Source of the DNA: Frankiales bacterium
GTDB taxonomy: Bacteria > Actinomycetota > Actinomycetes > JAFAQI01
Direction of reading: 5' to 3'
DNA length: 64,000 nt
Assembly (NCBI GenBank): GCA_025980465.1
Contig: JAICXJ010000013.1
Location: 1 to 64,000 of the forward strand
The notes beneath the pieces were generated by a model. That model saw only the letters and a program-made list of their open reading frames with translations. It searched no databases and was not told where the DNA came from. A program made the position numbers and the translations under genes. Each line of letters opens with the position of its first letter. The stretch's first letter is position 1. This document shows, one piece after another, positions 1-8,987 of the stretch.

Positions 1-357
1 ACTGCGTTCGGCCGGCCGTTGCTTCATCACCCGCTGCTGCTGGTGGTGCTGCAGTGGGCGACTCTGGTCGCTGAGCTGCTCAGCCCGGTGGCGCTGTTCC
101 TGCGCGACCGATGGGTCTACCCGGCGGTCGGCGCGATGCTCACCTTCCATCTGTTCTCCGAGGCAACGATCACGATCAGCTTCCTGCCGCACGTCCTGTG
201 CATCCTGGCGTTCCTTCCGCTCGAGCGCATCGCGTTGCCCGCACGCCTACGAGGCGGTCGGCCGACGCCGGTTTCTGTGATGGCTCAGCCGACCGCCGAG
301 ACCCGGGCCTACGGTGGCGCGCTAGGACTCGTCGCGGTTGACGAGCAGCCGCCGTAG
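1..357 (+). CDS. Membrane protein C-terminal fragment (HTTM-like), truncated by window edge
   Basis: Frame open from base 1; hydrophobic helices (LLLVVLQWATLVAELLSPVALFL, ITISFLPHVLCILAFLPL); stop at 355-357. Confidence 0.5.
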   Translation, partial: TAFGRPLLHHPLLLVVLQWATLVAELLSPVALFLRDRWVYPAVGAMLTFHLFSEATITISFLPHVLCILAFLPLERIALPARLRGGRPTPVSVMAQPTAETRAYGGALGLVAVDEQPP

Positions 358-1347
358 CGAGTCGAGTCGCGCGGCGGAGGCGTTGCCCGCGGCAACCCAA
401 GCGTCCAGCTCGCAGACCTCGGGATCGAGGTGATCACAGTCGGTCGGGCACGCTGCGGTGCCCGGGACGAGGTCGGGGAAGCAGTGCACCAGCCGATCCC
501 GGTCGACGTGCGCCAGACCGAACGACCGAATCCCGGGTGTGTCGATCACCCATCCGCCGTCGGGTAGCGGCAGCGCGATCGCCGCGGTCGTGGTGTGCTG
601 ACCCTTGCCGGTGCGAGCGCTCACTTCGCCGATGCGTTGGGTTGCGTCAGGCACCAGCGCGTTGACCAGCGTCGACTTGCCGACGCCTGACGATCCGACC
701 AGCACCGTCACGTGACCGATGAGCCGCGCTTTCAGCTCGGCGACCGCTCGGGCGCGATCCGGCTTGCTGCTACGCACCATCGGCAGGTCGAGCCGCGAGT
801 ACCCCTCGACGAGTTGGTCGGGAACGGCGAGGTCCACCTTCGTGATGCACAGAATCGGCGTGATCTCGGCGTCGTACGCCGCGACCAGGCACCGATCGAT
901 CAGTCGCGGCTGTGGTGCCGGGTCGACGGTTGCACACACCACGACGAGTTGCTCTGCGTTCGCGACCAGCACTCGCTCGACCGGATCCGCGTCGTCGGCA
1001 CTGCGACGCAACACCGACCGGCGAGGAGTGATCCGCACGATCCGAGCGAGTGCATCCGGCCCTCCGGTGGTGTCGCCGACGACCTCGACCTCGTCACCGA
1101 CGGCGATCGCGCGGCGACCCAGCTCGCGAGCGCGCATCGCGACACTCAGCGCTCCGTCCGCAAGCAGGCAGCCGTAGCGGCCACGGTCGACCGACACGAC
1201 GCGGGCGGTCAACGCATCGTCGTGCTTCGGGCGCAGCCGACTCCGCGGCCGCGACCCCCCTCGGCCGCTTCGACCGAGTCGATCCTCGTCGTCGACCGGT
1301 TGCCGGGTCAGTGCGGCGCTCCCTGGCCCGCGAGGGCGTCGTGCCAC
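322..1347 (-). CDS. rsgA: Ribosome small subunit-dependent GTPase A
   Basis: VLVGSSGVGKSTLVNALV P-loop, circularly permuted GTPase order, TKVD and DTPGIRSFG motifs, C-terminal Cys/His (CPTDCDHLDPEVCELD). Start uncertain: GTG at 1347 would overlap aroA; homologous N-terminus seems to begin near 1300. Confidence 0.9.
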   Translation of the reverse strand: MARRPRGPGSAALTRQPVDDEDRLGRSGRGGSRPRSRLRPKHDDALTARVVSVDRGRYGCLLADGALSVAMRARELGRRAIAVGDEVEVVGDTTGGPDALARIVRITPRRSVLRRSADDADPVERVLVANAEQLVVVCATVDPAPQPRLIDRCLVAAYDAEITPILCITKVDLAVPDQLVEGYSRLDLPMVRSSKPDRARAVAELKARLIGHVTVLVGSSGVGKSTLVNALVPDATQRIGEVSARTGKGQHTTTAAIALPLPDGGWVIDTPGIRSFGLAHVDRDRLVHCFPDLVPGTAACPTDCDHLDPEVCELDAWVAAGNASAARLDSLRRLLVNRDES

Positions 1348-2597
1348 AGCTGTGCGAAGCCAGGCAGCGTCTTCGCTGTCGTCTCGATGTTCTCGACCTC
1401 GACGTCCGGTACGACGAGCCCGATGACCGCAGCCGCCATCGCCAGTCGGTGGTCGTCGTACGTCGCGAACACACCGCCGTGCATCGGTCGCGGCGAGATC
1501 GCGAGGCCGTCGCGCAGTTCGGTGACGTCGGCACCGAGGGCGTTCAGCTCGTTGGCCAGGGCAGCGAGCCGATCGGTCTCGTGGCCGCGCAGGTAGTCGA
1601 TGCCGGTCAACCGGGAGGGCGACGAGGCGACCGCCGCGACGGCGGCGAGGACCGGGGTCAGCTCGCCTGCGTCGCGCAGGTCGAGATCGGCACCCGCGAT
1701 GGTCCCGGGGCCGCTGAGGTGCAGGCCGTCCGGTTCGACCCGCGAGGTCGCGCCGAACGCCCCGAGCAGCTCCGGCAGCAGGGCGCCGGGCTGCGCCGAG
1801 CGCTGTGGCCAGCCATCGATCACGACTTCGCCGCCGGTCACGACCGCCGCCGCCAGGAACGGTGCGGCACTTGAGAGGTCCGGCTCGATCGTCTCCTCCA
1901 TCGCGGCGAGCTCGCCCGGCGCGACCCGCCAATGATCTGCGGTCGACTCGACCGAGGCACCGCGGCTCCGCAGCATCTGTGCCGTCATCGCCAGGTGCGG
2001 TGCGTTCGGCACCGGACGACTGCCGATGTGTTTGATGTCGACGCCTCGCTGGTAGCTGGCACCGCTGAGGAGCAACGCGCTGACCAGCTGGCTCGAAGCG
2101 GATGCGTCGACGCTGACCGCTCCGCCGGGTAGCTGACCGGCGCCATGAACGACGAAGGGCGCCGCGCCGCGGCCGCCGTCGTCGATGTCGGCGCCGAGGC
2201 CACGCAATGCGCCGAGCAACGGCGCGACCGGTCGCCGTCGTACTGCGGCGTCGCCGTCGAAGCCGATCGAGGCGTTGGCCAGCGTGGCGAGCGGGGGGAC
2301 GAACCGGAGCACGGTGCCGGCATTGCCCACATCGATCTGCGCACCGGTGTCGGTGAAACGTCCGCCGCTGACCGTCCATGCGTCGTCATCGCGATCATCG
2401 ATGTCGGCTCCGACCGCCCGCAGCGCCGCGGTCATGAGCGAGCTGTCTCGGCTGAGCAGCGGACGTCGAATCCGCGACTGGCCCGGTGCCAGGGCGGCGA
2501 GGACCAGGGCGCGGTTGGTCATCGACTTGGAGCCTGGAAGCCGCACCGTCGCAGCGGCTGGCGCGGCGGCCAGCGGCGCCGGCCAGGTCGATCCCAC
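1308..2597 (-). CDS. aroA: 3-phosphoshikimate 1-carboxyvinyltransferase (EPSP synthase)
   Basis: TVRLPGSKSMTNRALVLAALA, GNAGTVLRFVPPLA, YDDHRLAMAAAVIG motifs. GTG start at 2597 chosen; ORF is open further upstream. Confidence 0.92.
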   Translation of the reverse strand: MGSTWPAPLAAAPAAATVRLPGSKSMTNRALVLAALAPGQSRIRRPLLSRDSSLMTAALRAVGADIDDRDDDAWTVSGGRFTDTGAQIDVGNAGTVLRFVPPLATLANASIGFDGDAAVRRRPVAPLLGALRGLGADIDDGGRGAAPFVVHGAGQLPGGAVSVDASASSQLVSALLLSGASYQRGVDIKHIGSRPVPNAPHLAMTAQMLRSRGASVESTADHWRVAPGELAAMEETIEPDLSSAAPFLAAAVVTGGEVVIDGWPQRSAQPGALLPELLGAFGATSRVEPDGLHLSGPGTIAGADLDLRDAGELTPVLAAVAAVASSPSRLTGIDYLRGHETDRLAALANELNALGADVTELRDGLAISPRPMHGGVFATYDDHRLAMAAAVIGLVVPDVEVENIETTAKTLPGFAQLWHDALAGQGAPH

Positions 2598-2717
2598 GTC
2601 TAGATCGTCCCATCGTGTCGGCGGCAGGTGTTGTGGGAACACCTCTGGGACAGACTGGAGCGTGCCGGCGTGAGCCGGTGGCTTCGGGGTGCCTCGCCAC
2701 CGACAAGGAGACAGCAG

Positions 2718-3065
2718 GTGAATCAGCAAGCGGTACGCAGCAGGCTCGAGACGCTGCTCGCGGACCTGGACCGGTCAGCGAGCGTGCTCACGCGCGAGCG
2801 CGAGTCCGGTGGCGAGACCGAGCAACTCGACCAGCATCCGGCTGACTACGCCTCGAACGTGGGCGAGGTCGATCGCGAAGAGGCGTCCTTGGAGGTCATC
2901 GACGCGCAACGTTCCCGCGTCAAGGACGCGCTGAAGCGGCTGGCGGCCGGCAGCTACGGCCAGTGCATCGACTGCGGTCGTGACCTCCCCGAGGAGCGCC
3001 TCGACGCACGGCCGGAGGCGGAGCGCTGCGTCAACTGCCAGCAGCGGCATGAGGCCCGCAGGTAG
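2718..3065 (+). CDS. TraR/DksA-family C4 zinc-finger protein
   Basis: CIDCGRDLPEERLDARPEAERCVNCQ C4 zinc finger after coiled-coil N-terminus; GTG preceded by AAGGAG. Confidence 0.85.
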   Translation: MNQQAVRSRLETLLADLDRSASVLTRERESGGETEQLDQHPADYASNVGEVDREEASLEVIDAQRSRVKDALKRLAAGSYGQCIDCGRDLPEERLDARPEAERCVNCQQRHEARR

Positions 3066-3675
3066 CCGACGGCTCGCCGCCCGGGCACGGGAGGTCGACA
3101 CCCCGAGCGGTACGGCGCGGGTCTCGCTGTCGACCAAGGGCACTGGCTGCGGCCTGATCGTCCTGGGTCATGGCGCCGGTGGTGGGATCGACGCGGTCGA
3201 CCTCGTCGCGGTCGGCACCCGGCTGCTCGACGACGGCTGGACGGTCGCCCGCATTGAGCAGCCCTATCGGGTCCAAGGCCGCCGGGCGCCTGAACCGGCG
3301 GCCCGCCTGGATGCGGCGTGGACCGCCGCCGTCGCCGCGCTCGCCACGGAGCGAGGCGACCAGCTGGTGGTCGCCGGTCGCAGCAGCGGTGCGCGGGTCG
3401 CTTGCCGAACCGCGACGGCGGTCGGCGCCGACGCCGTGGTGGCACTCGCGTTCCCGCTTCACCCGCCGGGCCGGCCGGAGAAGTCCCGGGCCGATGAGCT
3501 GACCGCGGTGGGCGTCCCGAGCCTGGTCGTTCAAGGCGATTCCGATCCCTTCGGCACCCGCGCGCAGTTTCCGGCGGGCGCCAATGTGATCGAGGTTCAC
3601 GGTGATCATTCGCTGCGGCGCGTAGCAGGCGAGGCCGCTGCCGTCGTCGCTGATTGGCTGGGCACCCTACGCTGA
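3049..3675 (+). CDS. Alpha/beta hydrolase (KANL3/Tex30-like)
   Basis: VLGHGAGGG, VVAGRSSGARVA nucleophile elbow, VQGDSDPFG and HGDHSL motifs. Confidence 0.8.
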   Translation: MRPAGSRRLAARAREVDTPSGTARVSLSTKGTGCGLIVLGHGAGGGIDAVDLVAVGTRLLDDGWTVARIEQPYRVQGRRAPEPAARLDAAWTAAVAALATERGDQLVVAGRSSGARVACRTATAVGADAVVALAFPLHPPGRPEKSRADELTAVGVPSLVVQGDSDPFGTRAQFPAGANVIEVHGDHSLRRVAGEAAAVVADWLGTLR

Positions 3676-3688
3676 GCGGGTGCGACCG

Positions 3689-3714
3689 GGAATCGGCCGC
3701 GACCGTCGGGCGTT
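3689..3714 (+). promoter_or_regulatory. Candidate SigR/SigH-type promoter GGAAT-N18-GTT
   Basis: GGGAAT at 3688-3693, 18-nt spacer 3694-3711, GTT at 3712-3714; upstream of sigR. Confidence 0.7.
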
Positions 3715-3930
3715 GACCCATCCGTGACCGGCCTCACGTCTCGAGCGAACGATGCTGATCGTCGGCGTTCGGCTGCTGCGAGGGTCAGGCCTCGGCGTAC
3801 AGGGTCCCCGGGCCGCGACGCGGCAGGGATAGGGTCGTCGCGAACTCGCGTGTCAGCATCCGCTGTGCGCCCCGCCGTACCCGGGGGCTTCGCGACGTGG
3901 CGGGGATCGGCCAACCTGAAAGGCAGCAAC

Positions 3931-4530
3931 GTGGCGGAGGAGACGGTCGAGGAGCGCAGCGCGCGATTCGAGCGCGACGCGTTGCCCTTCCTCGATCAGC
4001 TGTACTCCGCGGCGCTGCGGATGACGCGCAACCCGAGCGACGCCGAGGACCTCGTCCAGGAGACCTTCGTCAAGGCGTTCGCGGCGTTCCACCAGTTCCA
4101 GGAAGGCACCAACCTCAAGGCCTGGCTCTACCGGATCCTCACCAACACCTTCATCAACAGCTACCGGAAGAAGCAGCGCCAGCCGCAGGAGTCGGGAGAT
4201 GCCGACGTCGAGGACTGGCAGCTGGCGAGCGCCGAGTCCCACACCTCCTCCGGTTTGAAGTCGGCCGAGGCCGAGGCACTCGATCACCTGCCGGACAGCG
4301 ACATCAAGGAAGCCCTTCAGTCGCTGCCGGAGGAGTTCCGCATGGCGGTCTATCTCGCCGACGTCGAGGGATTCGCCTACAAGGAAATCGCCGAGATCAT
4401 GGATACGCCGATCGGCACCGTGATGTCTCGACTTCATCGCGGTCGGCGGCAGCTGCGCGATGCCCTGGAGAGCTACGCCCTCGAGCGTGGCTTCATCCGT
4501 CCGAACGCCGATGCAGGGAGTACGACGTGA
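3931..4530 (+). CDS. sigR: ECF sigma factor SigR/SigH family (thiol-oxidative stress)
   Basis: [35 protein letters not shown]...[18 protein letters not shown]...[37 protein letters not shown]. Frame is open to GTG 3724 (possible long isoform). Confidence 0.92.
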   Translation: MAEETVEERSARFERDALPFLDQLYSAALRMTRNPSDAEDLVQETFVKAFAAFHQFQEGTNLKAWLYRILTNTFINSYRKKQRQPQESGDADVEDWQLASAESHTSSGLKSAEAEALDHLPDSDIKEALQSLPEEFRMAVYLADVEGFAYKEIAEIMDTPIGTVMSRLHRGRRQLRDALESYALERGFIRPNADAGSTT

Positions 4531-4543
4531 CGGGGTGGAGCAG

Positions 4544-4831
4544 ATGAGTTGCGGCAACCCGCATGATGTCGACTGCGTCGAGGTGATTCGACAGGTCTAC
4601 CTCTACCTCGACAACGAGGAACTCGACGAACACGGCCGCGCCGAAGTCCGCGACCATCTCGACGAGTGCGGGCCCTGCCTGCGCGAGTTCGGCATCGAGA
4701 AGGAGGTCAAGGCTCTCGTCGCCCGTTGTTGCGGGAGCGACGCTGCGCCCGAGGACCTGAAGGAGCGCCTGCGCGCCAAGCTCGCCGAAGTGCGGGTCGA
4801 GATCACCAGCGTGGAATATCGGGTTGACTAG
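4544..4831 (+). CDS. rsrA: Mycothiol-system zinc anti-sigma factor RsrA/RshA
   Basis: HLDECGPCLREF (HX3CX2C ZAS motif), directly downstream of sigR. Confidence 0.9.
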   Translation: MSCGNPHDVDCVEVIRQVYLYLDNEELDEHGRAEVRDHLDECGPCLREFGIEKEVKALVARCCGSDAAPEDLKERLRAKLAEVRVEITSVEYRVD

Positions 4832-4837
4832 CGCCCT

Positions 4838-5809
4838 ATGACCTCATGGCTGGTCACCGGCGGTGCCGGATACATCGGCGCCCACGTCGTCAAGGTGCTC
4901 CGGGACCAGGGCGAGCCGGTGGTGGTTCTCGACGATCTTTCTACCGGTGACGCGCGGCGGGTAGGCGACGCGCCACTGGTCCGCGGAAGCGTGCTCGACA
5001 CCGATCTCGTGCGCGCCACCCTTCGCGACCATGGCGTCGCCGGCATTGTTCACATCGCGGCGAAGAAGCAGGTCGGCGAATCGGTGGAGCAACCGCTCCT
5101 GTACTACCGGGAGAACGTGGCCGGGCTGCTCTCGTTGCTCGAGGCAGCGACCGAGACCGGTGTTGACTCGTTCGTGTTCTCCTCGAGCGCCGCGACCTAC
5201 GGCATGCCGGACGTCGATCTCGTCACCGAGGACACCCACGGCCTGCCGATGAGTCCTTACGGCGAGACCAAGGTCATCGGGGAGTGGATGTCTCGCGCGG
5301 TCGCCGAGGCCGCGAAGATGCGGGTCGTCTCGTTGCGGTACTTCAACGTCGCGGGCGCCGCGGCGCGCGACCTCGGTGATCCCGCCGCCTTGAATCTGAT
5401 CCCGCTCGTGTTGCAGGCGCTGACGGCCGGCGAGCCACCGAGGATCTTCGGCGACGACTATCCGACCCCCGATGGCACCTGCATCCGCGACTACGTCCAC
5501 GTCGCCGATGTCGCAGATGCTCACGTCGCGGCGCTGAAGCACCTGAGCGACGGTGGCGGCACGGCGACGTACAACATCGGGCGTGGCAGCGGGTCAAGCG
5601 TGCGTGAAGTGGTGGACCTGGTGACCGCCGTCACGGGGATCGACATTCCCCCCGTCGTTGTCCCGCGTCGGCCCGGCGACCCGGCCCGCATCGTCGCCTC
5701 GGTCGACCGGATCCGCGACGAGCTCGGCTGGACCGCGAAGTTCGACCTCGGACAGATCGTGGAAAGTGCTTGGGACGCCTGGCAGGCGTCCCCTGTCACG
5801 AGGCGCTAG
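4838..5809 (+). CDS. galE: UDP-glucose 4-epimerase
   Basis: VTGGAGYIGAHVV, SSSAATYG, SPYGETKVIGE, LRYFNVAGA, GTCIRDYVHVADVADAH motifs. Confidence 0.92.
   Translation: MTSWLVTGGAGYIGAHVVKVLRDQGEPVVVLDDLSTGDARRVGDAPLVRGSVLDTDLVRATLRDHGVAGIVHIAAKKQVGESVEQPLLYYRENVAGLLSLLEAATETGVDSFVFSSSAATYGMPDVDLVTEDTHGLPMSPYGETKVIGEWMSRAVAEAAKMRVVSLRYFNVAGAAARDLGDPAALNLIPLVLQALTAGEPPRIFGDDYPTPDGTCIRDYVHVADVADAHVAALKHLSDGGGTATYNIGRGSGSSVREVVDLVTAVTGIDIPPVVVPRRPGDPARIVASVDRIRDELGWTAKFDLGQIVESAWDAWQASPVTRR
5772..5792. terminator. 9-bp GC-rich hairpin GGGACGCCT-GGC-AGGCGTCCC inside the galE 3' end
   Basis: Perfect inverted repeat, 3-nt loop; lies 24 nt after the bL37 stop in the minus orientation. Confidence 0.45.
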
Positions 5810-5815
5810 CTCGCG

Positions 5816-5890
5816 CTACGCGTTCGGGCGACGGCCGTGGTTGGCCTTGCTCTTCTTGCGGGCGCGACGCTTACGGGCCTTCTTGGCCAT
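5816..5890 (-). CDS. 24-aa ribosomal protein bL37 (missing from ORF track)
   Basis: Minus-strand ATG at 5890 encodes MAKKARKRRARKKSKANHGRRPNA*; matches mycobacterial bL37 pattern (MAKRGRKKRDRKYSKANHGKRPN-). GAGGAG SD upstream of ATG. Confidence 0.88.
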   Translation of the reverse strand: MAKKARKRRARKKSKANHGRRPNA

Positions 5891-5925
5891 GTGAGTGCTC
5901 CTCGGCGATTCAGCGGCAGATCTGG

Positions 5926-6513
5926 TCAACCCGGCAACGCTACGGCAGATTCGCGCGGTTGCGTGACCGGGGCGGGCTGGGGACGCCGTCGCATCACCGC
6001 GATCGCCAGCTCGCCGAGACCCGCCGCGACGAGCACGTCGCCGGGGCTGGCCACCTCCGGCACCACCGGAAGCGGCACCGGGATGACATCGCCGAGGGTC
6101 CGCCAGGTCGAGCCGTAGCCGGCGATGGTGTGACGCGGATCGTTGCCCTCCGCGATCGTGCCGATTGATACGCCCGCACGTGACGCGGCGAAGATCGATA
6201 CCGGCATCGCGCCGTTGAGGCCGACGACGAGTGCGTTGGCGGCGAGTCCCAGGGTGACCAGCGGTACGCCGGGAAGGGCGAAGTTGAGCAGGCAGAAGGC
6301 CAGCGCGCCGGCGGCGGAAAGCGCCAGCCCGGCGAGGTAGTAGGTCCCTGATTGCGTCGTAGCCGCCAGGACGGCGCCGATTGCTTGTCCTGCTATCGCG
6401 ATGACGACATATCGCAGGCCCCGCACCCGCAGCTCGGTGAAGGCCGCGAGCCGGCCACCGGTGATTCTGGCGAGGATCACGGCGCCGACGAGGATCACCA
6501 GCGCCAACACCAT
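5926..6513 (-). CDS. DUF5317-like membrane protein
   Basis: MVLALVILVGAVILARITGGRLAAFTELRVRGLRYVVIAIAGQ... polytopic; ATG at 6513. Confidence 0.75.
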   Translation of the reverse strand: MVLALVILVGAVILARITGGRLAAFTELRVRGLRYVVIAIAGQAIGAVLAATTQSGTYYLAGLALSAAGALAFCLLNFALPGVPLVTLGLAANALVVGLNGAMPVSIFAASRAGVSIGTIAEGNDPRHTIAGYGSTWRTLGDVIPVPLPVVPEVASPGDVLVAAGLGELAIAVMRRRPQPAPVTQPRESAVALPG

Positions 6514-6567
6514 GCCGTCCAGTGTCCCGTGGCGGCGCGAATAGCGCGGGACACTAGTGTCCTTCCC

Positions 6568-7908
6568 GTGTTCGAGTCGCTGCTGATCGCCAACCGGGGG
6601 GAGATCGCTCGGCGGGTGCTGCGAAGCGCCACCGCCCTCGGAGTCCGCACCGTCGCCGTGTACTCCGAGGCCGACGAGGCACTGCCGTTCGTTCGGGAGG
6701 CGGACGAGGGGATCCTGCTCGGACCGGCGGCGCCGGCCGAGTCCTACCTCGACATCGCGAAGGTCCTCGAAGCAGCGAAGCGCTCCGGCGCCGAGGCGAT
6801 CCATCCGGGCTACGGCTTCCTTGCCGAGAATGCCGAGTTCGCCCAGTCGGTGATCGACGCCGGCCTTGGCTGGGTGGGTCCGCCGCCGGCAGCCATCACC
6901 GCGATGGGCGACAAGATCAACGCCCGGAACCTGATGGCCGACGCCGGCGTTCCGGTGGCCGCTGGAACGAGCCAGCCGGTCCAGGACGTCGCCGCGGCGG
7001 TCGCCGCCGCCACCGACATCGGATACCCGGTCATGGTCAAGGCCGCGGCGGGCGGCGGCGGCATCGGCATGGGCGTTGCCAACGACGAGGCCGAGTTGCG
7101 GTCCGCGTTCGAAACCGCGCGCTCGCGGGCCGAGCGGTTCTTCGCCTCGCCCTCGATCCTGCTCGAGCGCTACATCTCCGGCGCCCGCCACGTCGAGGTG
7201 CAGGTCCTGGGGCTCGCGAACGGGCGGATCGTCGCACTCGGTGAACGCGACTGCTCGGTCCAGCGCCGCCATCAGAAGGTGGCCGAGGAAACGCCCTCTC
7301 CGGGTGTGTCCGAGGAGCTGCGGAAGCGGATGCTCACCGGCGCCGTCCTCGCCGGCGAGGCGGTGGGCTACCGCAACGCCGGCACCGTGGAGTGCCTGGT
7401 CGATCCGATCGCAGGGGACTACGTCTTCCTCGAGATGAACACCCGGCTGCAAGTCGAGCATCCGATCACCGAGATGGTGACCGGCATCGACATCGTCGCC
7501 GAGCAGCTACGGATCGCGGCCGGCGACGAACCCGGTGTCGACATGACCGCGATCAGATCCGAAGGGCACGCGATCGAGCTCCGGGTGTACGCCGAGGACG
7601 CGAAACGGTTCCTGCCGTCGCCCGGTCACATCACGGTGTGGGAGGAGCCGAAAGGAGATCACGTGCGGGTCGACGCCGGGTATGCCGCCGGGACGACCAT
7701 CACGCCGTACTACGACCCGCTGCTCGCCAAGCTCTGCGTGTGGGGCCCGGACCGCGAGGAGGCGATCAGCCGAGCCCGCGAGGCGGTGAAGGCGTTCCGC
7801 ATCGAAGGCCCGAAGACGAACCTGTCGTTCTTCACCGAGTTGCTCGACTCGGCGGAGTTCACCTCGGGCGACTACGACACCGCGATCATCGAGAGAATCC
7901 GTTCATGA
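6568..7908 (+). CDS. Biotin carboxylase subunit (acetyl/propionyl-CoA carboxylase), no fused BCCP domain
   Basis: FESLLIANRGEIARRVLRSA, AIHPGYGFLAENAEFA, VMVKAAAGGGGIGMG, ERDCSVQRRHQKVAEETPSP, FLEMNTRLQVEHPITEMVTGID. Confidence 0.93.
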   Translation: MFESLLIANRGEIARRVLRSATALGVRTVAVYSEADEALPFVREADEGILLGPAAPAESYLDIAKVLEAAKRSGAEAIHPGYGFLAENAEFAQSVIDAGLGWVGPPPAAITAMGDKINARNLMADAGVPVAAGTSQPVQDVAAAVAAATDIGYPVMVKAAAGGGGIGMGVANDEAELRSAFETARSRAERFFASPSILLERYISGARHVEVQVLGLANGRIVALGERDCSVQRRHQKVAEETPSPGVSEELRKRMLTGAVLAGEAVGYRNAGTVECLVDPIAGDYVFLEMNTRLQVEHPITEMVTGIDIVAEQLRIAAGDEPGVDMTAIRSEGHAIELRVYAEDAKRFLPSPGHITVWEEPKGDHVRVDAGYAAGTTITPYYDPLLAKLCVWGPDREEAISRAREAVKAFRIEGPKTNLSFFTELLDSAEFTSGDYDTAIIERIRS

Positions 7909-8684
7909 CTGACCTGCTGACCGAGCGCAGCGACGGCGTGCTACGCCTGACGATCAACCGTGAGGACAAGCGCAATGCACTGTCCGCCGAGGTGATGCGA
8001 GGCTTGCTCGACGGCGTACGGGCAGCGTCGGCCGACGACGAGGTTCGGGTGGTCGTGGTCGGATCGGCGGGGGAGAAGATCTTCTGCGCCGGCGCCGACC
8101 TCGCGGTCATGTCGGAGGACTCGACCGGCCTCGAGCAGCACGAGGGTCGCGGGCTGCTCGCCAAGCTGGTCGTCGCGATGCGGGAATGCCCGGTGCCGGT
8201 GGTGGCGCGGGTGCAGGGCCTGTGTCTCGCCGGTGGCATCGGCCTGGCCAGCGGATGTGACGTCGTGCTGGCCCAACAGAGCGTCGAGTTCGGGATGCCG
8301 GAGGTCGACCGGGGCCTCTGGCCGTTCATGGTGAGTGCGCTGCTCGCCCGGCACATTTCGCCGAAGCACGCGATGGACCGGATGCTGATCGGCGATCGGT
8401 TCGACGCGAACACGGCGTACCAGATGGGTCTGGTCTCGCGGGTCTTCCCCGACGACAGCTTTGACGCCGATGTTGACGCGTACGTCGGCAAGCTCGCCAG
8501 CTCTGCGCCGGTGGCGATTCGGCTCGGCAAGGCGGCGTGGACCGCAGCGATGGAGACCGGTCCGCTGCCGGTCGCGCTCGAGGCAATGCAGGCGCAGCTG
8601 TCGTTGCTGACGACGACGAAGGATGTGACCGAGGGCATCAGCGCGTTCTTCGAGAAGCGTCCCCCGAAGTGGTCGGGGCGATGA
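7905..8684 (+). CDS. Enoyl-CoA hydratase/isomerase family protein
   Basis: EDKRNALSAEVM, FCAGADLAVM, VQGLCLAGGIGLASGCDVVLA motifs; ATGA overlap with preceding gene. Confidence 0.9.
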   Translation: MTDLLTERSDGVLRLTINREDKRNALSAEVMRGLLDGVRAASADDEVRVVVVGSAGEKIFCAGADLAVMSEDSTGLEQHEGRGLLAKLVVAMRECPVPVVARVQGLCLAGGIGLASGCDVVLAQQSVEFGMPEVDRGLWPFMVSALLARHISPKHAMDRMLIGDRFDANTAYQMGLVSRVFPDDSFDADVDAYVGKLASSAPVAIRLGKAAWTAAMETGPLPVALEAMQAQLSLLTTTKDVTEGISAFFEKRPPKWSGR

Positions 8685-8705
8685 CACTGCGGAGAACCTG
8701 ACCCG

Positions 8706-8936
8706 GTGGGCAAGGTCGTGGTCGCCGGCGTCTTCGTCGTCATCGTCGTCGCGATAGTCGCCGCGGCGTACGTCGTGTCTCGCCGGCAGGCTCGAGCCGT
8801 CGTACCCGGTGAACCTGATCGGGTCTCGGAGGAGGTCATGGGCCGGCTGATGACTGAGCTTCGCAAATGGCAGGCCGAGGCGGAGCACTGGAAGTCGACG
8901 GCGGAACGACTTCAGCGCGAGATCGACAACCGTTAA
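8706..8936 (+). CDS. Small single-TM protein with coiled-coil C-terminus
   Basis: VVVAGVFVVIVVAIVAAAYVVSRR then charged helix; GTG start. Confidence 0.6.
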   Translation: MGKVVVAGVFVVIVVAIVAAAYVVSRRQARAVVPGEPDRVSEEVMGRLMTELRKWQAEAEHWKSTAERLQREIDNR

Positions 8937-8987
8937 CGGCGTCCCCGATAGAGTCCGGGACGGTCGTCATCGTCGGGAGGATTACGG

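Noticed and set aside
1050-1874. 274-aa and similar long plus-strand ORFs opposite rsgA/aroA
   Set aside because: Arg/Pro/Ser-rich low-quality translations antisense to clear genes; typical GC-rich shadow ORFs.
1348-2379. N-terminal half of the 685-aa minus ORF 322..2379
   Set aside because: Only its last ~330 aa are RsgA; the rest is an alternate frame of aroA (Arg-rich).
6514-7461. Upstream extension of the 511-aa ORF 5926..7461
   Set aside because: Antisense to the biotin carboxylase; the DUF5317 protein starts at 6513.
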